This document shows positions 1-6,804 of a DNA stretch of 27,049 bases, piece by piece (the stretch's first letter is position 1; each line of letters begins with the position of its first letter). Made by a program: the position numbers and the translations under genes. This DNA is from JAMQPK01 sp035937795 (GTDB lineage Bacteria > Acidobacteriota > Vicinamibacteria > Vicinamibacterales > JAMQPK01). A model generated the notes under the pieces. The model saw only the letters and a list, made by a program, of their open reading frames with translations. It ran no database searches and was not told the DNA's origin. The DNA is taken from contig DASZHO010000144.1 in assembly GCA_035937795.1 (NCBI GenBank), positions 1-27,049 on the forward strand, written 5' to 3'.

Positions 1-1955
1 GTCGCCCAGTCCACCAGCACGCCGCGGTCGTAGCGCGTCGCCGTCAGCGATGCGAGCCTGACGGCGGTCACAACGGATTGGGGGACGATCGCGAGATACA
101 GAATCTGCGTCGCGACCGTGTCATTCGTCGTCCAGTTCAGCGTGAATCCGTCGGCGTCCAAGCTCACCAGACTCGCCTGGGCGTCAATGGTCGAAGTGTT
201 GTTGTTGATCTTCGTGAAGATTTTGGTGCCGATGTCGTAGTTCTGCACGCTGGTGGGGGTCACACCCTGGTTGTTCGTGACGGCGGCGCTACCCGATGCA
301 GTACCGTCACCAGCGCCGATACTCATCCGCGCGGTGACCGTAGGAGTGGTTTGCGGTATGTCCTGGTCGCTTGCCAGCAATAGAACGCTGGGTTGAAATC
401 CAAGTCCGGTGATCCCCGAGGCAGACTGGAACCCCTTGAAGGTGGCCATCTGCGCTACCCAGTGGTCCGACGCCGTATCGGTGAAAGCGGCGCTGTAGGA
501 ACCGGCGGCGGTGACGTTCTTGTCCTCGGTGGCGTTGCCGTCCAAGACAGATCTCGATGTGAAGGTGGCCCCATTGCCTATCGTGCCGGTCCAACCGGCG
601 GAAAATCCATAAATCAATTCATCGGCTTGCGTCGTCGTCTTCGCGGCGCTGTTGGGGGCGTTGCCGACCGCGGCAAAGGCGCTCGACGTCTGGTCAAGCG
701 GGTTGCTTTGCGCCACCCCGGCATACTCAGACTGATAGAGCTCCAGGAAACCGGCGGCAGCATTGGTGAGGTTCACGGTGATGTGAATCGCCGCACCACC
801 GCCCGTGATGTTGCTCGCGTAATACGTGGACGTGTGAGTAGTGGTCCCGGTGCCGCTCGGCCAATTGGTCGGACCCACGGCCAGATTGTAAGTATTCCCA
901 TGGTCGTCGGTTACCGAAGAGATCGTCCCAGTGAGAGAGTCATGCTGGATGGTGACGACAATCAGGTTTCCGTATGCGCTGGCGGCAGGAAACGCCCCTG
1001 CGATGGTGGCGACCGCGCCGACTTTGGTTCCACCCCCGACCGGTTGCTGGATGAATAAAGGCGACTTGAGAAAGCTGCCGGCCTTGGCGGTCACGCCCTT
1101 CAGCGCGAGCGAAAAGAAATGGGAGGCGCCGTCGGTGTTCGTCGTGAAATTCACGGTGAAACCGGTCGCGTCCATCGACACGTAAGTCGCTCGCATCGTT
1201 TCAGTCGCCGAGCTGACGGAGGTTTGCTCGATACACGCGTCGGTTCGCTGGGCGCGATACGCAGGGCTGTTGTTCGAGCTGGAGGCAACACGATAGTCGG
1301 TCGCCCACTGGTTGCCGTCCCCATCCATGACGCCGAGCATGAACGCCGCGTCGAAGATACTGGAGGGGTACGCTGTGTCGTGGTTTCCGAAGTGAATGAC
1401 GGCGGTCGGCTGGAAGCCGACGGTGTTGACCGCCACGGTCCCGGTGCCGGCCGGGGCCGACCAATCCACGACTTTCGCGGTGACACCACTGAGCGCGATG
1501 AAGTGGATCACCCAGCCGGTGTTGGCGGTGTTCGACGTCCAGTTGAGATAAAAGTTCGTGGCGTCCCATGTCACGTCCGCGTCCGCTTGAGGCACTTGGC
1601 CAATCGTCACGAACGTGATCGCCTTCGCGGCCGTCCGGCGGCTTGCAGCCGACCCCGGCCCCGGGGAGTTGGCGTTCCCATTTTGACTCGCGGCGGCCGA
1701 CGACCGGCTGGTCGTTCCATCCGACACGCCAAACGCCGACCAGAACGAATTGCCGAAGCCGGTACCGGTGGTGCTGCCGCTCGACCAGAGGATGATGGCG
1801 CTCGGGGTTGCACCCAGGCCGTGTGCGATCGTCTGACTGCTAACCGTCGAGACCTTCGTAAAGGTGCCGACCTTGAACGTCTGCGCGTGGACGGTCGACG
1901 AGCAGCCAAGCAGCGCGGCCAGGGTGACGAGGCACAGCAACGTGTTCTTGACCAT
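1..1955 (-). CDS. Secreted repeat-module protein, C-terminus beyond left edge
   Basis: The frame is open from an ATG at 1955 to the window edge (about 651 codons), so only the C-terminus is missing. The N-terminus is a secretion signal: a hydrophobic stretch ending in LLGC-SS (a possible lipobox, Cys about residue 15), with an alternative VHA-Q signal peptidase I site. The body shows three related modules. Each has a 'GxxPSAII/GFQPTAVI/GFQPSVLL' strand, then a 'GVSDG/GVMDGDG/GAGDG' turn, then a 'DATxFxLNWT.N / DATGFTVNFTTN / DADGFTLNWTTN' block. Between modules 2 and 3 lies a segment beginning TDDHGNTYNLAVG, of a kind seen in extracellular beta-sandwich proteins. The last visible residues (VRLASLTATRYDRGVLVDW) resemble the start of a C-terminal domain common in secreted proteins of Bacteroidetes and Acidobacteria. 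The function is unknown; a surface or extracellular structural protein is likely. It is downstream of the peptide-maturation genes on the same strand, 224 bp away. Confidence 0.8.
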   Translation of the reverse strand, partial: MVKNTLLCLVTLAALLGCSSTVHAQTFKVGTFTKVSTVSSQTIAHGLGATPSAIILWSSGSTTGTGFGNSFWSAFGVSDGTTSRSSAAASQNGNANSPGPGSAASRRTAAKAITFVTIGQVPQADADVTWDATNFYLNWTSNTANTGWVIHFIALSGVTAKVVDWSAPAGTGTVAVNTVGFQPTAVIHFGNHDTAYPSSIFDAAFMLGVMDGDGNQWATDYRVASSSNNSPAYRAQRTDACIEQTSVSSATETMRATYVSMDATGFTVNFTTNTDGASHFFSLALKGVTAKAGSFLKSPLFIQQPVGGGTKVGAVATIAGAFPAASAYGNLIVVTIQHDSLTGTISSVTDDHGNTYNLAVGPTNWPSGTGTTTHTSTYYASNITGGGAAIHITVNLTNAAAGFLELYQSEYAGVAQSNPLDQTSSAFAAVGNAPNSAAKTTTQADELIYGFSAGWTGTIGNGATFTSRSVLDGNATEDKNVTAAGSYSAAFTDTASDHWVAQMATFKGFQSASGITGLGFQPSVLLLASDQDIPQTTPTVTARMSIGAGDGTASGSAAVTNNQGVTPTSVQNYDIGTKIFTKINNNTSTIDAQASLVSLDADGFTLNWTTNDTVATQILYLAIVPQSVVTAVRLASLTATRYDRGVLVDWA

Positions 1956-2179
1956 AATTTGTATCTTCGCGACCGGCTTGGTCCCGGACCGTCCTTAGAT
2001 GTCAATTCGAGTGAACGGGCGCGACTGGGCGGACGTGCCGGTAAGGGCAATTCGCCTGCCATGCGCAGCCAGGACGCGAAGTGGCTTTATATGAGCTGGA
2101 TACGGCGAAACGAGGATGGGCCTGGCGCGCGTGTCAAGAGACTCTCTGTCTGTCTATGTAACATCAGCGGGCAGTTTCG
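1956..2179. other. Intergenic gap upstream of secreted repeat protein
   Basis: This is 224 bp of non-coding DNA between the signal peptidase stop and the start of the secreted repeat protein. On the minus strand it contains a TTGACA and, 40 bp further on, a TATAAA, but they are not spaced as one promoter. I see no convincing terminator or riboswitch. Confidence 0.4.
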
Positions 2180-2809
2180 TCAGATTCGTAAAAATGAAAA
2201 CGTCATTGTGAGGACGGCTCGCGCCCTGCGGCGCGCGCGACCAAGCAGCGGAAACCACGTGCGGCTCAGAAAGCCGAGCGCGACCGTGCGGCCTCCTCGC
2301 TCGACTGCCCGCACGCGGCCGAGTACCTGATCGCATGTGATCGGTCGATCGTAGAAATCTGCGGCATCACCGCGTACGACGAATTCCAACGATCCGCGCG
2401 CCGATGATTGTACGCGGATCACACGGTGCGCGATCGCGGCGCGCCCGCGCCGATAGAGGACGACATCGCCCGGCTGAATCGGCGAGCGTCCGAAGGGCGC
2501 GATGGTGATGATCTCGCCGTTTCGGATCGTCGGGTGCATGCTCCAACCAGCAGCGCGGAAGCGCACCGAATGTCCTGCGCGCAACACCGCTTCAACAGTG
2601 TCGATGAACCGCGGCGCATGACTCGAAGCGGTTTCAGAACTTCCTACGCGGGTGGCGCGGATTTTTTCTTGCCCGCCGCGCGAGCCGCGAGCGGCGCGGG
2701 GCGAAGGGGCCCCGCAAGCGAAGCGGCCCATAGGAGGACGGGCGAGAAAAAATCGGCGACAGGACCCGCTAAGGGATGTGATGAAACCGCTTCGAGTATG
2801 GGCGCTCAT
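2180..2809 (-). CDS. SipW-type S26 signal peptidase with in-frame palindromic insert
   Basis: The protein is 209 aa from the ATG at 2809, which overlaps the kinase stop as ATGA and so looks translationally coupled. The S26 domain starts near residue 66 (APRFIDTVEAVLRAGHSVRF). The nucleophile motif is GWSM-HPTI, followed by IQPGDVVLYRRG, then AHRVI, which gives the catalytic His of ER/SipW-type enzymes instead of the bacterial Lys, then GDAADFYD and VLGRVRAV. Residues 5-64 are encoded by the 177-bp palindrome plus one copy of its flanking triplet; removing them gives MSAHAPRFIDTVEAV, a normal start for this family. The insert is Arg/Gly/Ser-rich and has no stop codon. A shorter product from GTG 2587 (135 aa, keeping the whole catalytic domain) is possible if the insert blocks use of the upstream start. 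The likely role is cleavage of a leader or a secreted product of the cluster; this is inferred from context. Confidence 0.75.
   Translation of the reverse strand: MSAHTRSGFITSLSGSCRRFFLARPPMGRFACGAPSPRAARGSRGGQEKIRATRVGSSETASSHAPRFIDTVEAVLRAGHSVRFRAAGWSMHPTIRNGEIITIAPFGRSPIQPGDVVLYRRGRAAIAHRVIRVQSSARGSLEFVVRGDAADFYDRPITCDQVLGRVRAVERGGRTVALGFLSRTWFPLLGRARRRARAVLTMTFSFLRI
2621..2797. repeat. 177-bp imperfect palindromic element, probable mobile insertion
   Basis: The termini are perfect 16-bp inverted repeats: ACTCGAAGCGGTTTCA at 2621-2636 and its complement at 2782-2797. Homology between the arms continues inward: GATTTTTTCTTGCCCGCC at 2660-2677 pairs with the segment ending in GGGCGAGAAAAAATC at 2754. 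The centre has further hairpins (GCCGC-GA-GCGGC; GCGGGGC-N6-GCCCCGC). The element is bounded on both sides by ATG (2618-2620 and 2798-2800; CAT on the coding strand), which fits a 3-bp target duplication. Its length is a multiple of 3 and it is open in the signal peptidase frame. It has no coding capacity of its own, so it would have to be moved in trans. Confidence 0.75.
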
Positions 2810-3750
2810 TGGCAGGCTCGTACGAAGCTGACGACCTTTGCATCGGGCACGAATGCGAGCGTGCACGCGGGCACCCGATCGACGATGTCCGCAAGAAGCG
2901 CGAGCGTGAAGTCGAGGCCTGCCTCGTCATGAAAGGGAGGAAAAGAGCAGGCAAACAATCGCGCAGCCGCCGTTGCTCCTCGTGCAGGATGCGCGGCGTT
3001 CTCCGATCCATGCTCCAGCAAGAAGATCCGCGTAAGACGCGCCGATAGCGCAGATGCGAACCCACCCTCGCCATGCCAGGGTGTGCCGTACATCGAGACG
3101 CAACCCTCACCGAGGCGCAGTATGACCCGGTCGTCGCTGAGGACCGTCGCCCCTGCTGCATGCCACAGACGCGCACTCGTGGTCTTGCCTGCCTCGGACT
3201 GTCCCGCAAACAGATACGCGCTGCCGTCGCGATCGATGACGCCGCAGCCATGCACCTCAACGCCGCGGCCCCTGGCGAGCAGGTTGATCATCAGCAGCTC
3301 ATCGAGTGGAAACTCGAGCGGCCGGAACGGCTCGCCGTGCTGAAGCGCGCAGGCGTCGTTCACCAGGATCGCTCCAGTTGTGAACGAGGCGTTGAACCTG
3401 GCGATTTGATACGGTTCTGGACCCGCCGCGGTGGACACGAAGCTGAAGACACGGTCATCGCCGTCTCGAAACAGGCGCCAGACGGCGCCCGAATCGAAGA
3501 GTTTGTCTGCTGCCGGATGGCTGAGGTGGGATGCCCGTTGCACGCGAATACTGACGTCGGGCGGCTCGCCATCGGACACCAGGAAGCGGCTGCTGACGTC
3601 GGAGACGGCCAGGGCGAGAAGACGATCGTCCGAAATCACCCGCGTCGCGATGTCGGCGACACGCAGCGTGAACCCCGCCAACGTTGATTCGCTTCCCGGC
3701 GCGCCCAGGACTAGGAGCCGCTCGAACTGCACGGGGCAGGCGTAAGACAT
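2806..3750 (-). CDS. HPr kinase-like (HprK-related) peptide-cluster kinase
   Basis: The protein is 314 aa. It has a P-loop GQSEAGKT (residues 183-190) followed by TSARLW, an acidic LSDDRVI motif (205-209) and a YGTPWHGEG loop (221-229). These features match the C-terminal kinase domain of HprK-like proteins; a preceding VEVHGCGVI strand is also typical. The N-terminal HprK domain and its HPr-binding context are absent, and there is no PTS gene nearby, so it is not a carbon-catabolite HPr kinase. HprK homologues in lasso-peptide clusters phosphorylate the C-terminal Ser of the precursor, and the small peptide encoded just upstream ends in Ser. The ATG at 3750 lies inside the end of that peptide gene (40-bp overlap), and its stop overlaps the signal peptidase start. 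The assignment as a tailoring kinase is inferred from context. The exact N-terminus is uncertain because the ribosome binding site (AGGCGAG) is weak and too close. Confidence 0.8.
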   Translation of the reverse strand: MSYACPVQFERLLVLGAPGSESTLAGFTLRVADIATRVISDDRLLALAVSDVSSRFLVSDGEPPDVSIRVQRASHLSHPAADKLFDSGAVWRLFRDGDDRVFSFVSTAAGPEPYQIARFNASFTTGAILVNDACALQHGEPFRPLEFPLDELLMINLLARGRGVEVHGCGVIDRDGSAYLFAGQSEAGKTTSARLWHAAGATVLSDDRVILRLGEGCVSMYGTPWHGEGGFASALSARLTRIFLLEHGSENAAHPARGATAAARLFACSFPPFHDEAGLDFTLALLADIVDRVPACTLAFVPDAKVVSFVRACQ

Positions 3751-3890
3751 CTCGCCTGAGCCGGACCTGACTTGGCGACCAACTTGCAGACACCGAGCAC
3801 GGCTTCTTCCGGCTTGAGCGACACCTGCGTCAGTTCCGGCTTCTGGTACACTCGCTTCCTCGCTTGCTTTGACCCGGATTCGTTGCTCAT
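3711..3890 (-). CDS. Putative 59-aa RiPP precursor peptide
   Basis: The frame runs from ATG 3890 to TAG 3711. It is preceded by AAGGGGAG about 7 nt before the start. The sequence begins MSNESGSKQARKRV and continues with Y15-QK-P18-E-L20, then LKPEEAVLGVCK (25-36) and a tail GPAQARC-LTPAPC-SSSGS (42-59). The YxxPxL motif is what PqqD-like RRE domains bind in lasso leaders; here it sits about 15 residues before Cys35. Cys35, Cys48 and Cys54 and the serine-rich terminus are candidate modification sites. The position is what is expected of a precursor: immediately after the radical SAM gene (37-bp gap) and overlapping the kinase gene by 40 bp. No similarity search was possible. It could instead be a small non-modified partner protein, but the leader-like N-terminus, size and position make a precursor the best reading. 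Confidence 0.75.
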   Translation of the reverse strand: MSNESGSKQARKRVYQKPELTQVSLKPEEAVLGVCKLVAKSGPAQARCLTPAPCSSSGS

Positions 3891-3894
3891 CGTC

Positions 3895-3918
3895 GACTCC
3901 CCTTGAGTTGACTCCCCT
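3895..3918 (-). promoter_or_regulatory. Duplicated ribosome-binding segment before precursor peptide
   Basis: On the coding strand AGGGGAGTC occurs twice, 15 bp apart (complements of 3910-3918 and 3895-3903). The copy nearer the ATG is the likely Shine-Dalgarno; the other may act as a standby site. Confidence 0.5.
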
Positions 3919-3927
3919 GATTAGTAA

Positions 3928-5196
3928 TTAGTGCGCACCGCAGCCCGCACAGCCTCCGGTCGAACAACCCCCCGACTCAACCTGCTGCACGATAGGAAGC
4001 ATGCGTCGTTTGAGCGAAGGCCGCTCGCCCGGCCTCAACTGTTTCAACCGGGCGACCGTCTGCATCATCTCGTCGTACCCGGCGCCGCCTTCGCAATACT
4101 CACAGTCGCCATGCCGGCCGAATGGCAGCCCGAACGCGTAGGCGCGGAGATGCGCGACGCGACAGAGAAAATCGACCGGCGCCTCCGGATCGCCGTTCTC
4201 GAGTTCCGCCATCGCTGGACACATGCTGCACATCGTCTTCAACTCGCACTCGGTGCACTTGGTCGGCCTCGTGATTTTTTTCCGGCGAACGTTGCGCAGA
4301 AATCCTTCCCAGCCTTCGCGGACCGACCCCGTTCGCAGATCGAATTTGTCCTTCTGCGAAATGATGCAGATGCTCATGCGGCCGTATGGATCGATGGAGA
4401 AGGAATCGACGCCGCCCCCGCAATAGTAGAGCTCGTCCTGACGCTCGGGCGGGTTCGCCGGTTTGAAGTTCTTTTCGGCGAACAACTCCCACTCGTTCAT
4501 CCGTTTGGGATCCTGCAGATCCAGACCCACGACCTCTTCCGGCGTGAGGCGCACCGACAACGGAGCGTGCGAGCAGTCGATGCGCGGATTCATCGACGCG
4601 TCGAACTTGAACTCGAGGCCGCGATCGTCGGCGAAACGTTGCATATCCCAGAGCTCGTGCTGGTTGATCGACACCGCAACGGTTTTCAACGAGAGCGGCA
4701 AGCCGCGCTCGAGGAGCAGGTCGATGCCCCGCATGCATTTGTCGAATGAGCCGGGGACCCCGGTGAGCCGTTCGTAGGTCTCGCGCGTCCGGCCGTACAT
4801 CGTGATCTCAATGGACCACGGTCGCCAGCGGACCAGGTGGTCGGCGACACGCGGCGTGATCAGCGTGCCGTTGGTGAACAGGGTGATGAGAAATCCCTTC
4901 TGCTTGGCGTGCGTATAGATGTCCAGAAAATCACGCCGCGCGAAAATTTCGCCGCCGGTGTAGAGCAGCCACAAACATCCAGCGTCGGCGAGCTCGTCAA
5001 GGAGACGATAGTGTTCCTCCCGCGTCAGCTCGAGGTCGCGGGCGGCCGTGTCGCCCATCGGCAGGTTGTTGAGACAATGAGCGCAGACGAGCGGACATCG
5101 ATGCGTCAGCTCGAACGTGCCGTTGATCGGCAGCTGTCCGGATCTTGCGGCACGATGAACCAGGTCGCTGAACGCCCCGTACGTCGCGGTTCTCAC
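3928..5196 (-). CDS. Radical SAM/SPASM peptide maturase
   Basis: The protein is 422 aa. The radical SAM cluster motif is C34-PLV-C38-AH-C41, and the SAM-binding GGE is at 81-83 (LLYTGGEIFARRDF). The C-terminal half carries a SPASM-like cysteine set: C259, C277, C314, C317, C323, C326 and C345, plus C365 and C368, as in enzymes that hold auxiliary Fe-S clusters and modify ribosomal peptides. The last 15 residues form an odd Gly/Cys tail (SGGCSTGGCAGCGAH; C411, C416, C419). The start is GTG at 5196, overlapping the PqqD-like stop as GTGA, which implies coupled translation with its leader-binding partner. The expected reaction is a SAM-radical cross-link, epimerisation or other change in the small peptide encoded next to it; the exact chemistry cannot be read from the sequence. 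Family assignment is very secure; the substrate is inferred. Confidence 0.92.
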   Translation of the reverse strand: MRTATYGAFSDLVHRAARSGQLPINGTFELTHRCPLVCAHCLNNLPMGDTAARDLELTREEHYRLLDELADAGCLWLLYTGGEIFARRDFLDIYTHAKQKGFLITLFTNGTLITPRVADHLVRWRPWSIEITMYGRTRETYERLTGVPGSFDKCMRGIDLLLERGLPLSLKTVAVSINQHELWDMQRFADDRGLEFKFDASMNPRIDCSHAPLSVRLTPEEVVGLDLQDPKRMNEWELFAEKNFKPANPPERQDELYYCGGGVDSFSIDPYGRMSICIISQKDKFDLRTGSVREGWEGFLRNVRRKKITRPTKCTECELKTMCSMCPAMAELENGDPEAPVDFLCRVAHLRAYAFGLPFGRHGDCEYCEGGAGYDEMMQTVARLKQLRPGERPSLKRRMLPIVQQVESGGCSTGGCAGCGAH

Positions 5197-5513
5197 GAGT
5201 TCCTTCCCAGTCGAGCGTCGCGCCGGGCCAGTCCTTTGGCTTCGAGCGCGGTGACCAACTCGTCGACGTCGAGCGTGGCTTGCTCGATCGCGACGTCATA
5301 TTCGGCGCTGACCGCCTCGGCGATGGCTTGCGCCGAGCGCCGGCCGTCGATCAGGTCCCAGACGAAAGAGCCCACTTCGTTGAGCGTGTAGACCGAATCG
5401 AGATCGGCGACCTCGGCGGTGACCGGGACGAGGATCGTTTCACCGCCAATGCGGCGAGTCACAAACGACTTGTCGTCGGCCCCACGATACACATATCGGC
5501 TCATGTCGCCCAT
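5193..5513 (-). CDS. PqqD-like RRE (leader-peptide binding) protein
   Basis: The protein is 106 aa. It shows the PqqD fold signature: 'ETILVPVTAEVADLDSVYTLNEVGSFVWDLIDGRRSAQ' spans residues 25-62, followed by IAEAVSAEYDV and a helix DVDELVTALEAKGL. PqqD-family proteins bind the leader of a precursor peptide and present it to a radical SAM partner. The gene overlaps the radical SAM gene by 4 bp. The chosen ATG (5513) has AGGAG 5 nt upstream; ATG 5504 (MSRYVYR) is a possible alternative. The frame stays open further upstream, but that part does not resemble the family and lies beyond a good promoter. Confidence 0.88.
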   Translation of the reverse strand: MGDMSRYVYRGADDKSFVTRRIGGETILVPVTAEVADLDSVYTLNEVGSFVWDLIDGRRSAQAIAEAVSAEYDVAIEQATLDVDELVTALEAKGLARRDARLGRNS

Positions 5514-5518
5514 GCCTT

Positions 5519-5538
5519 CTCCTGAGACCTCCTGAGAC
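5519..5538 (-). promoter_or_regulatory. Tandem-duplicated Shine-Dalgarno before pqqD-like gene
   Basis: A perfect 10-bp tandem repeat: on the coding strand GTCTCAGGAG occurs twice back to back, so two AGGAG sites lie 5 and 15 nt before the ATG at 5513. Confidence 0.6.
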
Positions 5539-5580
5539 GTGTTGCGCTTACCCACGAGGGCTTGTATCGGAGAAAAGACG

Positions 5581-5617
5581 CGCGGGAATTGTACGCCCGC
5601 GAGCGGGAGTCTATCAA
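5581..5617 (-). promoter_or_regulatory. Sigma-70-type promoter with overlapping dyad for the PqqD/rSAM operon
   Basis: On the minus strand TTGATA (5617-5612) and TACAAT (5593-5588) are separated by 18 bp, each matching 5 of 6 consensus bases. An inverted repeat CGCGGG-N9-CCCGCG (5581-5601) encloses the -10 box and could be an operator. Transcription would start about 5581, leaving a leader of roughly 65 nt before the pqqD-like gene. The -35 lies in the last codons of the nucleotidyltransferase gene. Confidence 0.55.
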
Positions 5618-6699
5618 GTTCGCGACCCGAACCACTTGGGCGCCCCACGCACCACCCGGAGCAGATAAGCGAGCGGAACGAGCGCCGCCGGAATGCGCGG
5701 ATAGACCGTCCGCACGTAGGCGACAGGGGGAAACAGGTGCTCGCGCAACAATCGCAGGCGAGGCTTTAGACCACGAAGCGCGCGCCAATCCTGCTGCAGC
5801 AGTGACACCTGGCTCGCGTCTGGAGAGAGGAAGGCGTCCGGCACCGCGTCCCGGTCACCCGCGGCCGCGAACGCTTGACGCAGCAAGGAATCGACACCGC
5901 CGAATGCGTCCTCCGCCATCGTCAATCCGACATGGCAGACCCCTTCGAGGTGGCTCGCTCGACCGCGCTCGACCACCGACCGTCGCCGCCGTTCGTCGAG
6001 GCCGCTCGCGAGCAGATGGATGTCATACAGCCAGATCAAATGGCTCGTGTTCTGATGATGGGCAAGGCGATGCAGGCACGAGATCAGAAGATGATCGGCC
6101 AGGTCAGGCATGCGTGCGCTGGTCGAGAGCGATGGCACCCCCACGGCGTTGGACCAGAGCGTGTCGAACGTGAGGCGGTCTGCGTAGAGCACTGGGTTGA
6201 CCAGCTTCCAGTGCACGTCAATCACATGCGTCAACGGACCTGCACGCCTCGTCATGCACCGTTGCGGCATGATCAGATCGCCGGTGGTTCTGGCCTCTGG
6301 TTGGTAGCCCATCCGACGAAGAATATCGAAGAAGGTGTCCCGATCGCGCGGCCGGATCAAGATATCGGAGTCGGTAGACGGACGAAGGTATGGTTGCGGA
6401 TAGACGCTGTGGGCGAGCGCCGCGCCTTTGAACAAGAGCGCGGAAATGTCGTGGTCGGCGAGCGCCACAACGACCCGCCGGAGCTCATGCGTGCGCAGTG
6501 CCTCCACGATGGCGGCGGCGCGAAGCTCCCGCGCAAGCTCGTCGAAACCGTCGACGAGCCCGCGTCCGGCCCTGCCGGCCCGATCCGCGACCAGCAGATG
6601 CACCCCATGCCGCCGCGCCTCGTCCAGAGCGTCGCGACTGAGCTTCAACGTCGGAACATCGGCGCGAAGCCATGCCGTTAACTCGTGGTAGGCGGCCAT
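5614..6699 (-). CDS. PF14907-type nucleotidyltransferase-family protein
   Basis: The protein is 361 aa from ATG 6699. The GAGG 6 nt upstream fits this ATG better than the GTG at 6702 directly before it. The core is LFKGAALAHSVYPQPYLRPSTDSDILI (residues about 89-115). The K-G motif with paired aspartates D110 and D112 is typical of the uncharacterised nucleotidyltransferase family (PF14907), members of the polymerase-beta fold. Further on are MTRRAGPLTHVIDVHWKL and DLADHLLISCLHRLAHH. Homologues sit in lasso-peptide and related clusters together with HprK-like kinases and PqqD-like proteins, where they are thought to modify the peptide or its phosphate; this is context, not proof. It is the first gene of the minus-strand run, 100 bp before the pqqD-like gene, which also has its own promoter. 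Confidence 0.85.
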   Translation of the reverse strand: MAAYHELTAWLRADVPTLKLSRDALDEARRHGVHLLVADRAGRAGRGLVDGFDELARELRAAAIVEALRTHELRRVVVALADHDISALLFKGAALAHSVYPQPYLRPSTDSDILIRPRDRDTFFDILRRMGYQPEARTTGDLIMPQRCMTRRAGPLTHVIDVHWKLVNPVLYADRLTFDTLWSNAVGVPSLSTSARMPDLADHLLISCLHRLAHHQNTSHLIWLYDIHLLASGLDERRRRSVVERGRASHLEGVCHVGLTMAEDAFGGVDSLLRQAFAAAGDRDAVPDAFLSPDASQVSLLQQDWRALRGLKPRLRLLREHLFPPVAYVRTVYPRIPAALVPLAYLLRVVRGAPKWFGSRT

Positions 6700-6758
6700 C
6701 ACGGACCTCAGTGTCGAACAGGATAACAGTACGCCTGCGATGGTGCCCGCCCCCGGGG

Positions 6759-6764
6759 TATAAT
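6759..6764 (+). promoter_or_regulatory. -10 box (TATAAT) for the nitrite/sulfite reductase
   Basis: A perfect TATAAT lies about 40 bp before the reductase ATG, in the divergent gap. The -35 position (about 6736-6741, TGCGAT) is a weak match to consensus. Confidence 0.45.
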
Positions 6765-6804
6765 CGAACGGTCCCGGCTTGGCAGGGCTGGTCGGGGGCT
6801 CAGC

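Noticed and set aside
78..1058. Plus-strand frames at the left end
   Set aside because: They lie opposite a minus-strand gene with a signal peptide and three repeated modules, and translate to Arg/Gly-rich sequence.
1956..2179. Cyclic-di-GMP or other riboswitch before the secreted protein
   Set aside because: An AAAGCCAC-like stretch was seen on the minus strand, but the remaining conserved parts of the riboswitch are not there.
2180..6699. A classical lasso-peptide cluster
   Set aside because: The leader motif, kinase and nucleotidyltransferase fit, but no asparagine-synthetase-like cyclase or transglutaminase-like B2 protease is visible; a radical SAM/SPASM enzyme is present instead.
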